Below, in pieces: positions 7,257-16,062 of a DNA stretch of 16,062 bases. The DNA is from Zarea fungicola (lineage: Eukaryota > Ascomycota > Sordariomycetes > Hypocreales > Cordycipitaceae), in NCBI GenBank assembly GCA_900169235.1, contig FWCC01000704.1, positions 1-16,062 of the forward strand. The letters run 5' to 3'. Both the position numbers and the translations under genes were made by a program. The first letter of the stretch is position 1. Each line of letters opens with the position of its first letter. The notes under the pieces are model-generated. The model searched no databases. It had not been told where the DNA came from and saw only the letters and a list, made by a program, of their open reading frames with translations.

Positions 7257-10200
7257 GGCTGCGGCCCAAGAATGCGAACTGAAATGTAACTAGGTGGCGA
7301 CAAACGCATCAAAGAACGGTATGGAGTGAGATCAGTGCCGCAGCATGAAATAAAATCGCTCCTTGCTGAAGAATCTCAGCATATGTTGAAACGGCGAGAA
7401 AGAAAAAGTCGAGGCAAACAAAGAAGAGAAACACGAGCGGCGATGCACCACGGGTAAGTTAGCAAACCACCGAGTCCGACCAGCGGCGAGGTAGCAGCAG
7501 GCAAAATTCGGGATGAATGAAGAAGAGAGAAAATGAGGAACGGCCTCAGTTGAGAAACCGATGATGATCTCCTGTTAAAGTTTGGCCGAATATAAGCCAG
7601 GGTCTTCTTAACAGAAGTGGCGTTGAAACACCCAGACTATAAGAAAGAAAATCCCGGTTTAGCTACTGCAGTTCCGGGCGGCCAGCACTAAAACGAATCG
7701 AGCGGAGGTCCAGGACGAAGAGGAAGAAAACGTTGCAGAAGAAAACGGCTCGGTGATTGGCTCCTTATTTCAAATAATAATAATCCTAGTATTCGGTCGT
7801 GCTTGTGGACCTTTGGCTCTCTCTTGGTCGTTTAGTACGCTCAGGAAATCCCCTGTTTGTACCGGGGGATGAAACTCAAGGCTGGCCAGGGTGGGCAGTG
7901 TTGCAAGCACGAGGTGGGGGTTGTAGAGGCGGCTCTGTTGGGGCACAGCGTAGGAGCAATGCGGCCGAAGTTGGTAGACTCTGTGTACTCGGTATATCTG
8001 AATGAAAATGTTTGCTTGTTTCTTTTGTGTGGGGAAATAGGCTCGAAAGTATTCTGTCAAGCGATGAAGAAACAAGACAAGAGGAGAATGCACGTTTTTA
8101 AATCGTGCCGATTGTGCGCAAGAACGAAAACGTGTGAATTCGTCGGGCCGTCACAGCTGGCAACGGGGAACCACAAAAAAAGGCGAAAAGAGGTGAACAG
8201 AGGACGGAAGGCACATATGAGGTAGCCCAATGTCCTTTTTATTTAGTCCTCGACGAAGAACTTTGCAAGTAAGAAAAAAAGGAAGAGAAAAAAAGAAAAT
8301 AAAAAGGGTCTGAGAATAAGAAGAAGAAACAAAAGAAGAGTGACGACAGAACCAAGAGCGGTATTGGGTCGGAGTTGTTTCTTCGCTCCAAGGGTCGGAA
8401 CAATGCAGATACAGGATCGGCGGCTAAGGCCCCACGGAAATCCAGCCTGCCTTGGACGCAGCAGAGACCTATGACATGCTTTTCGCGGCCTGGTCTGGGG
8501 ACAACTACAGGGGGGGAGGTGAAGGGGTTTAGTTGCCTAGCATAGGATTTTGCCTTGCCAGACTCATCAAGCTGGTTAAAATAAACCTTGTCTGCCCACC
8601 CACAGTGCTCGGTAGTGGTAGCAATGTGTTTGCAGACTGGCAGGGCGGCGTACAACGTTGTCTTTGCGTGTCTGGTACAGCCCTTGGTATTAGATACGAG
8701 TTTGAAGTGGGTATGTTTATGCATCGTACGTGTGCCGACAGCCATCGCGCACCTTCAAAACCACTTTTTGATACGAGGCTTGTTCGAAAAAAGACGCCTA
8801 GTTTTTTTTCTCTCCTTTGGTGGCTTGAGTTGGTAAAAGACGATTGGAGGATGAATGCTATAAAAAGGAAGGTGGATGTAAGTACCGTCAATATATCGAG
8901 CTTGCTGACGGAGGGTCTTTACTTGAATCCGCACAGTTTACGTGTTTCACGGACTCTTGTTTCTTTCTTTTTCTCTCCTTCAGTTGTCAAGCCACGTAAA
9001 AATATTGAGCTGGAGAAGTTTCAAGTCAATTGGGACATGCTCCCCATGCTGCTGAGATCAATGTTCCTTTCCAAGCTCGCAAATCCAACTCCACCGCCTC
9101 CGCCCTACTTCACTGTCTGCCAACGCCATCCATTTCTGTCTCTGCATTACTGAGTATTAAAAAGAGTAATAAATGACATGCAGAAAAAAAAAGGCAACTG
9201 CTTCCTGCATCTGGCCAAGACAAGCGGTGGAGCCACGTCAATGAAGTCTTTTGTCGCCCCCATCTTTTCTACTTTGCCCCCTGGCCCGCCTAGTGCCGTT
9301 TCATCTTGTTACGGGAGACTCCTCCAGCCCAGCTAGCACAACCAATCAGCATTGGAGCTCTGGCTAACACTTGGCCAGGACCACGAAGGGGCGGCTGGCT
9401 GGTCAACACAATGCGACACCCAACTGCTCCGTGGCCAACCATCTGGCACCCCCACAGTTAGAGCAGCCATTCATGCTCCGTACTTGACCGTGCTGCTTTG
9501 TCTGGACCCTTTCCCTTTTTTGCGGTGCCAATTCCTCAGCTTGGAGTGAATGTAGCTTGAAGCTAGCCTCTCCCCAACCAGCTTTCTTGGTCCCGCCCCG
9601 GCCGGCCCGGGTGGCTCGATGGCATCTAGTGGAGATGTCTGCCACCCTATTTTTCGGCTCTGGGACATCTGACTGCTAGTGCAGGGAGACTGACTGGTCT
9701 CAAGCGAAACAAGAAGAAGAAAAAAGGCTAGAAAGGCGATAGCGAAAAGAAATAACCAGTTTGGAGGAAAGATGATGATTTTTGAAATAGCTGAAATCCG
9801 ATTATAACTTGTCCATAGATTGCCCTTCTCATTCCACTAACGTCGGCATCGGGCGTACCCCTCACCCAACCTCGTTCCATAAGTCTGGCCTGTCCTGGCT
9901 CTGCTTGATGTTCCTTCTAATAGTCGCTTCGTCGGTACAGACACCAGTGTAATCTATCTCGTCCTCAGATTCCCAATACTACCAACTTCACACCAAGGAC
10001 AAAGCCTGCTAGATATAACTTGAAATGTATATTATTTGCCTCTCTATGCAGCAGTTCGAGTACTCCTACACTTATTTGCCCGTTTCCCTCCCATCCTAAT
10101 GCTAACAAAGATATAATGAATCAAACTCTGACCTATAACCTGGGTATCCCGTAATCAAACGAATAATAATCCTTGTGAAAAAAAAACTGTAAAAAAAGAC

Positions 10201-10413
10201 CACCGTCCAATTCGCTAAAAACCAAAAACCAAGGACGTCAGCAACAGGAAAAAGAAAAAAGAAATGCCGTGAAGAATGCTGGTGGGCATGAAAACAAAAC
10301 GCAAGTCGAAGAAGAAAAAAAAGTAATCTAGAGCGGAGCGCTGCTTGGAGGCCAATCCTCCGTCTCAGTCCACCTAGATTCCCAAATTACTCATACCATC
10401 CATTCAAACTTCT
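7257..10413. other. Long gene-poor stretch between two minus-strand genes
   Basis: The left part should carry the leader and promoter of the glycosyltransferase-like gene; it is GA-rich on plus (CT-rich on the transcribed strand) to about 7560, and has a minus-strand CCAAT at 7756-7760. The right end is the 3' region of the kinesin gene. The middle shows open frames up to about 200 codons that begin with TTG, lack recognisable domains and look accidental. A TATAAAAAG at 8859-8867 followed by an intron-like segment starting at 8878 could mark a non-coding or small transcript. No tRNA B-box or rRNA similarity is seen. Its length, over 3 kb in a region where other spacers are 0.3-0.6 kb, is unexplained. 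Confidence 0.4.
8878..8983 (+). other. Possible intron in an unassigned transcript
   Basis: GTAAGT at 8878-8883 is followed by GCTGAC (8904-8909) and two good acceptors: CACAG ending at 8936 (59-base intron), and a pyrimidine run ending TTCAG at 8983 (106 bases). A TATA-like TATAAAAAG lies just upstream at 8859-8867, which would be within 20 bases of the donor, so the two signals probably do not belong to the same transcript. No coding exon is convincing on either side. Chance occurrence is quite possible. Confidence 0.2.
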
Positions 10414-13400
10414 TCACAGTGCCGCGCCAACAGTCACCTCTGGTGGTGGTGGCGGCTTCGCGTCAGGTGTCGGTGACTGGCGGAGAGGTTCTAACTGGGC
10501 GGCATCCACTCCCAGCAGCTCCAGCTTTTGGCCCGCAGGCAGTCGTACACTGCCTCGAACACCTCTAATGATCTGGCCAGTTTCCACTCTGTCTTGAATC
10601 ATTTCTTCTAGCATCTTATTCATCTCATCCACGCTCTTGGTTCGTCGGCGATGGCCCTTGGTTGGTGTTTGTGATGTGCCTCCGTCTCCTCGCTTCTCCG
10701 GCTCTGGATTCGAAAATCGAACCTCATTCCCTGATGCATCGGCCGTATCTCGCGAACGTGCCGCGCTGCGTAGGGCTGCCAGCATGCGGTCCTTGTCATC
10801 TAACCTGGCTCGCAGGTCCGCAATCTCCGCATCTTTTTCCTTGAGCACCGCTGACACGCTGTGATCTTCTCCAACCATAATGGCTTTGCTGGGTGCTGAC
10901 AGGCCTACCGATGTTCTAGACGAGCTGGCACGGCGAGCTTGTAGTAACCGTTTCTCCAGTGTCGAAATGTACCGGTTCTTGTCCGCCAGATCTGCCTGGA
11001 GTGCTTGATTTTGGGACGTGAGAGATGCTATTCCGTCTCCGTATTCACCCATGGAATCTTCTTCCATCTCAGCCACCGTACCATCAACCTCGCCACTTAG
11101 TCTTTGGCCGCCACTGGATCGTCGACCAATTGTAGATGATGATGTCACTGACGTAGTCCTGTCGAGAAGAGACTCACGGCCGCCTAATGACTCACGTCCA
11201 CCGAACGAGTCACGTCCTCCCAAGGATTCACGCCCACCGAACGAGTCGCGTCCTCCCAAGGATTCACGCCCACCAAAGGAGTCGCGTCCGCCGCTTGGTG
11301 TTGTCATAGATGATCTAATGGACCCTGTCAAGGAGACCTGAGAGAACCTAGCGTATTGGCTGAGCGAGCTGAGTGAACCGCTCGAGTTGACTCCAATCGA
11401 CTTGGAGCTAAGAATTAGACGGTTTAAATGATCGATACGCTCTTTGAGTGCTGTGCGTGCCAGTTGCATCTCTAGCATCTGCTCCTCACGTCTCTCCGCA
11501 GCCTCGATTTCGAACGCTCTCTCTTGCTCTTCGTCCCTTTCCTTTTCAATGGTCTCTTCATCCTTTACCTTGCTCTTCTTGTTCTTGGACTGTTGCTCCA
11601 ACTGTTGTCGGAGTTCCACAATCTCCATGCGATAACGCTCCAACAAGACTCTGGCACCGCCTTCACCACCAGCTCCAAGCGCCTCTTCTGCCTTCTTGGC
11701 GTGACTGACGATACTATTCTTTGCTCTGCTGGCAAATTTGAGAGTGTTTAGAGTCTCTGCTGTATGGCTGTTTGCAGCAGCAGCGCTGTTGGCTGATCCA
11801 ATCTGGATGGTGCAAAGAATACTGACAAGAGAGTTTCCTGCCAAGGCTCCTTGGAGCAATCTGGTGAGCTTAGAATCACGGTATGGCAAGTGCTTTCCCT
11901 CTTTATCAGCACCCTTTCCCTCCTTGTCCTTCCACTCAGAAAGCTTGGCAATAACAGTTCCCAGAGTGAGAAGACTCTTGTTAATGTGAGCACCCTCTTG
12001 CCTGCGTTCCTTGGATTCGGCGGCCTTTTCTGATCCAGCAAGGTCGATCAAGCTGAGGGTCGAGACTCGGACACCCCCAGGAAGAATTCCAGAGCGCTTG
12101 CCACCCTCGGCACCTGCGCCTGCGCCGGGCAAACGCTCACGGCTTTCAACGACAATCTGAACAACGGCGTGGCTGCGAGAACTGCGGGCATTGAACTGTG
12201 TGCTGGCGGTACGGCGTGCTTGGTCACCCCGAGCAATCACTCTGAGCAGCTGCGTGGGACTTTGCACAATTTCTTCCTTCAGCGGCGTAGCGTACACACC
12301 GCGTTTGCTGTCTTCTCGTAGCTTAATTTCCTCCTGCTCGCCAGTACCGTTTTGCATGCTCAACAAATCATGAATTCTCTCATTATAAATCTCCAGATAG
12401 CTCACTCGGAGTAGGAACTCGCGGGAGGGAGTTTCACGGATATATGAAAAGATGTCTGTGATGGCCAGTGGAATGACACCAGGTTGCGTGGCAGTGCCTT
12501 GCATGGAAAATGTTTTACCAGTTCCGGTCATGCCGTAGGCAAATACAGTTCCATGGTAGCCCTCCATGACCCGTCGCACAAGTCGCTTCGCGATGTGATC
12601 ATAGACTCGAGAGTTTTTGTCGTGAGTAGTGAAAACATTATCTGGTCGGTTCTATTAGCTTCCAACAGACGTCATGTATGAAACTGATTTCGGTTTGGCT
12701 TACCGTATGTGTGATCTCCCCCCTCTTTGCCTTTATAAGAAATCAATGATTTTCGTCCGTCAACCATCCATTCACCTTCTGGGCTCTGCTGGTTTCCGGA
12801 AGTATCAGGACGGACGCGAACACTGACAACTACATTGCCTTTCGCTTCAGATTTGGAAGCTCTCTTATCAGAGCTTCCTGGGGCTGAGGTTGAGGCGCCC
12901 CCCTCTGATTTCTGAGATTGCGGGCCTTCGATCGGGTCGTCGTAGGTTGTGGCAGAAGTGGAGTATGAATCCTGAGCAGAGGAACTGCGACTGTGTGTTG
13001 GCGATCCTACGCTAATAAGACCGTCCGACATGCGGATGGATTTGCCTTCGCCACTGCCGTTGAGCAAGCTCGGCGTGCTGGGTGTGTAAGGGCTCTGGGA
13101 TGCCAATTCTTTTGGCAACTTGGACTTGCGAGCTGTGCGTGGAGTCTTGTCGTTGGCGAGAGGGCTTGGAGGCAGGCTGCTAGATCGCTGGTCGCCTCGG
13201 GGCGGGTGAGGAAACGAGTTGATGCTAACACTCTTTCTCAATGTCTTTCCCGCGCCGTTAATGGGCGTAGGCAGACCCTTTGGTTGCTGCAGCGTATTTG
13301 TCGGCACCGGAGTCGGCGGGTTCAGGCTCATTGATGGAGCTCTCAGACTGCTGCGAGGCGTGTTGGGAGCCGTAAAGGAGCCGGAAGGTCGCGGGATGCT

Positions 13401-13550
13401 TGGCAGGGGACTCGGTAACGGCGAATGCGGGGAGGTGAGCGCACTGCCAGTGCTTTTGCGAGACTTGGGGACTGGCAAGGCGGGAAGGGCCATGCTTGGC
13501 GGCCCGTTTGATGTTGACGGCCGCGACGGGCGGGGTAATGTGGTGGCCAT
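10414..13550 (-). CDS. kipA: Kinesin-7 of the Kip2/KipA/Tea2 type
   Basis: Two exons, 13550-12704 and 12641-10414, give 1024 residues. Kinesins of this type walk to microtubule plus ends, stabilise them and carry polarity factors. Residues 1-237 are a Ser/Pro/basic disordered head with many S/T-P sites and two SxLP sequences (124-127, 143-146) that could bind EB1. The motor spans about 238-597: VVVSVRVRP at 240-248, P-loop GMTGTGKT at 319-326, switch I NARSSRSH at 433-440, switch II DLAGSEK at 482-488, HINKSLLTLG at 501-510, PYRDSKLTRLL at 535-545 and TLKFASRAK at 582-590. Coiled coils follow (about 611-692, 823-853, 876-908). A 6-residue repeat occupies 733-774. The N-terminal extension and motor placement favour Kip2/KipA over conventional or BimC kinesins. 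An in-frame TAG shortly upstream of 13550 supports this ATG. The symbol follows the Aspergillus homologue and is an inference. Confidence 0.9.
11167..11292 (-). repeat. 18-base coding repeat in the kinesin tail
   Basis: Seven in-frame units of 18 bases encode GGRDSF and GGRESL in alternation (residues 733-774), ending with two GGRESL units. Neighbouring 36-base pairs are nearly identical at DNA level, pointing to recent expansion. Each unit carries an Arg-acidic-Ser triplet, a possible regulated phosphorylation site. Confidence 0.9.
12642..12703 (-). other. Intron of the kinesin gene
   Basis: A 62-base intron with donor GTAAGC, branch site GCTAAT at 12654-12659 and acceptor ACCAG. Splicing in phase 1 creates an Asp codon and restores the conserved YDNVF stretch (residues 282-286) at the start of the motor, which strongly supports both boundaries. 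Confidence 0.92.
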
Positions 13551-14037
13551 TGCAGCAGCAGATATCTATATAAATATGTGCGACGGTTTCGAGATCGGCT
13601 TTTGGTGCAGTTTCTCGGCCTATCGTGGGTTTTTTTATTGTGACTAAAATAGACAAGAGGTTTTGTCATTCGAAATTCCAGCTAGTCCATGAATGTCACT
13701 TGTCGGTTATCAACGCCGAGAAGAAGAGAAAGCCGTCATGTATCATTCGTCGTACGCAAGGAGAAAAAGATCGTGGTCGATTTGGCCAACGAAATTGAAC
13801 GAACTGGCGCCCAGTCTGCGTATGCTGGGGTCGTGTAGCCCCTGGGCGGGACCTCGGACAGATGTCTTATTAGGCGGTGAAGTCGCCAGGTGATGGATAT
13901 AGACAACAACTGGGCTGATGTCAGTCAAGGGTATCAACAGAACGGAGCAGTAGCGCAGATGACGCAAAATATGTAAAATGTGAAGGCAAAGAGAAAATCA
14001 GTACAATGAGCTGTCGGGTTGAGTATAACGCAGAGTG
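13551..14037. other. Kinesin promoter and leader region
   Basis: Immediately upstream of the kinesin ATG there is an AT-rich patch (13560-13576), readable on minus as ATTTATATAGATATC, then a T-run at 13628-13635. The rest is mixed sequence with GA-rich tracts. No gene is seen. Confidence 0.4.
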
Positions 14038-14337
14038 CTAGGCAGACCAATACAGTATGCAGCAGCTCACGGGGGCAAAGAGCAAAGGGGAGAGGCGAGT
14101 CAAGACCGAGTCAAAACGCAGGTGGTGTTTCTTCTGCACTGCAGCTAGTAGCATTAGATGCAGCAAGACTGTACTGGTAGCAACAACGGCTGCAATGCAG
14201 AGGATGGGCAGAAGCAAAACTAGGTGACAGACGGATGGGCCAGTGGTGATGACATACATCTCTTGACTCTCGGGGGTGTCTTGGGCACAGATAATTGGGA
14301 GACTAGCGGCTAGCAGAGCGAGGGGATATGCATACAT
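14038..14337 (-). CDS. Doubtful small membrane protein ORF
   Basis: From the ATG at 14335-14337 the frame encodes 99 residues. Residues 1-19 resemble a signal peptide (hydrophobic core, possible cleavage after ICAQ), and 37-67 are strongly hydrophobic, enough for one long or two short membrane helices; a further hydrophobic tail lies at 82-97. The open frame continues upstream of the ATG to about 14553 without a stop, so an upstream exon is conceivable. No family is recognised, no splice sites decide the model, and composition alone can give such ORFs. It would be transcribed in the same direction as the kinesin gene and lie 487 bases upstream of its ATG. Confidence 0.2.
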   Translation of the reverse strand: MYAYPLALLAASLPIICAQDTPESQEMYVITTGPSVCHLVLLLPILCIAAVVATSTVLLHLMLLAAVQKKHHLRFDSVLTRLSPLLFAPVSCCILYWSA

Positions 14338-16062
14338 TGAATAAAGAGCGGGTTGCAGTGAGGATTCCTTTTTCCTGTTGTCGACGGAGCTGAGAGGTCG
14401 GGCCGTGCCACCTAGAGTTGACTCAGCGGTTGCAGGGTGGGTGGACGACGAGGGAAGCGAGCTCCCGCAGAATGTCTCGTGCGGCGCACCCTTGGGGAGG
14501 ATAAGAGGCGGCGCAAAAGAAACGAGGGCAAAATGCGCAAAAGCAGTGTCCAAAACGACTTTCGCGATGCAGTGATTCTGGGGAGAAAAAGTGAAGAGCG
14601 AAAAAGATTGGGGGGAGCAGGCACAAGGAGACCCTTGTCAGGTACCGTATGGACGTGCGTAAGGTACAGTCAAGGTTTGGCTTAGATGACTGACTAACTT
14701 ATAATTACTTAGCAGAACCAAAGCCAGCTGGAGGGCCGAACAATTGGCGCGCGTTCTAGGCTAACTTTGGGCGGTGGTGCTAGTTATGTACCTAGTGGTT
14801 GCAAGCTTGTCGAGAGTGCGCTACGGGCTTGCGAGGGTACCTGGGCCGAGCCAGTGGCAATTTGGGCGTCAAATCGGAGGACAGAACTGGGGAAGGCTGC
14901 TCCAGCATGCAGGACTAACTTGACCACAGAAATAAGGGTTGACAGCTAGAGCTGGAGGGAAAACAAACATGCCAGGACAATTAAACAAAGGAATCGCCAA
15001 ATGTTAAAATCAATCTATTAAGAGCTTGATGCTGTAATTCGACGCGGCTAGAGATGACAAAACATCGATACCGCCCAGTAATCAATCCTAACGGTTCTGA
15101 ACAGGGGGCATTTAAGGAAACATTACTGGTACATACAGGAGCACATGGCATCCAGGTAGTTACGGTACTTTACTGGTACTGTTGTTCGCCCGTGGCCACA
15201 ACGTCACGCGCCGCATACTGTCATCCTCAGTCCTTGGGCAAAGGTGATAGTAGCGTATGAGGTAGTTGGCTTGTACTTGGTAGAGCCGTGTTCATTGTCG
15301 GCCCAGCGAGGGGGTCACCGGAACCAGATTATAATTACCGTAATTACGATGAACAGGGGGTACTGGTCAGGTCATTTAGTACTTCCAGGGGTCAAAGTGC
15401 AAGGCAAGAATCTTAGTCTACCATGTGCCAATTACGGTTGTCAAGATCAGGGGGGGTTGCTGGGATCTATTGAGCTAATGCAATCAAGAATGCCACCTGC
15501 TATTACCTGTTGCGTGAACCTGATTCTCCAGACCTGGTTCGTCTGAATATGTGAATGCTGCAATCTGGTGGCGCACTCACAATTACCACGACTAGTACAC
15601 TCTGAAAAGTACAGTACAGTATAGCGGCGAATATCAAGTCCACATACATAGGTACAGCGTACAAAATCCAACAATGGCAATATTCACAACTCAACCCCCT
15701 GAGTCCAGCTCCTTCATGAGACAGCGCTTCCCTATTTCACTAATAACTACCCCTATTATCGTCGTCGTTTAGGGTGTTTTTCCCTTTCCCTGTCCCTTCT
15801 CAAATCACTGCCCACACTATCCGTCCCACTGCGACCTGTCACACAGCGCGCCCGCCCGTCGGCGCCCATCCCTGCTGTAGTGGCTGCAGGTGGCGCACCA
15901 CAGCACAATGGCAATGGCCCTGCCCCGCTTGGAAAGACCCGGGAGTTGATTTTTGCCCATTCTCAATGCGGTGTTGAGGGACGGCAGAGCAACAGGACTG
16001 GTCTCCTTTGGCCCTGGGCGGGCCGTGTCATAGTTTTAGGGGGCAAGGGGGTGACAAAAAAA
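14338..16062. other. Unassigned right end of the window
   Basis: About 1.7 kb without a supportable gene. It has GTAC-rich patches (for example GGTACC at 14640 and 14837), a TAATTAC-C-GTAATTA palindrome at 15332-15346, TACAGTACAGTATA near 15610, and a CT/GC-rich segment from about 15770. TTACGGTA (15160-15167) and its reverse complement TACCGTAA (15337-15344) both occur. The last 300 bases may be the leader or trailer of a gene beyond the right edge. No tRNA or rRNA is seen. Confidence 0.4.
15332..15346. repeat. 15-base palindrome TAATTAC-C-GTAATTA
   Basis: Seven-base arms match perfectly around one central C. AATTAC recurs nearby at 15430-15435 and 15581-15586. It could be a homodimeric factor site or simply spacer composition. 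Confidence 0.35.

Noticed and set aside
8239..8745. 168-codon minus-strand frame in the long spacer
   Set aside because: The C-terminal half is a low-complexity Phe/Ser/Leu run from an A-rich tract, and it overlaps another equally weak frame.
8533..9153. 206-codon plus-strand frame in the long spacer
   Set aside because: It begins with TTG, the first ATG is at 8713, and the protein has no domain or plausible pattern; a pyrimidine-rich tract encodes Phe/Ser runs.
9772..9794. ATGATGA followed by CTGA, resembling snoRNA boxes C and D
   Set aside because: No second C/D pair or terminal stem is found at the right spacing.
10706..10725. GGATTCGAA-type sequence resembling a tRNA B-box on the minus strand
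   Set aside because: It lies inside the kinesin coding sequence and no A-box or cloverleaf arms are present.

Overview
The window looks like nuclear DNA of a filamentous ascomycete, most likely a sordariomycete. The grounds are five well separated protein genes, few and very short introns (62 and 65 bases) with fungal-type branch sites (CTAAC, CTAAT) 13-15 bases before the acceptor, CT/GA-rich leaders, and protein families typical of such fungi: a DUF3074 START-like protein, TFIID subunit TAF7 and a Kip2/KipA-type kinesin. There are no operons, no bacterial signals, and I found no rRNA, tRNA or CRISPR. The lineage is an inference from gene style; no species marker is present.

Layout. 1-596: AT-rich edge with a 9-base tandem repeat lying in a minus-strand open fragment (1-173), then a compact 112-base inverted-repeat element (214-325) that resembles a MITE, then the promoter of the first gene with a clear TATA box. 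597-1511 (+): intronless DUF3074 protein. 1797-2833 (+): two-exon gene for an unrecognised coiled-coil protein of 323 residues. 3306-4862 (-): TAF7, whose 3' end faces that of the coiled-coil gene. 5418-7256 (-): a type II membrane protein with the motifs of the GT23-like fucosyltransferase superfamily. 7257-10413: about 3.2 kb without a convincing protein gene. 10414-13550 (-): two-exon kinesin-7 (Kip2/KipA/Tea2 type), 1024 residues. 13551-16062: 2.5 kb with at most one weak small membrane ORF.

The genes are not a functional cluster. TAF7 is basal transcription machinery, the kinesin is microtubule plus-end transport and polarity, the glycosyltransferase-like protein would sit in the Golgi, and the DUF3074 protein is probably a lipid- or small-ligand-binding fold. 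Each appears to be transcribed from its own promoter. The points most worth a second look are the inverted-repeat element at 214-325, the GT23-like enzyme with an altered HxRxxD motif, the 18-base coding repeat in the kinesin tail, the unrecognised coiled-coil protein, and the long unassigned stretch with an intron-like signal near 8.9 kb. I found no clear sign of a wholly new multi-gene system.
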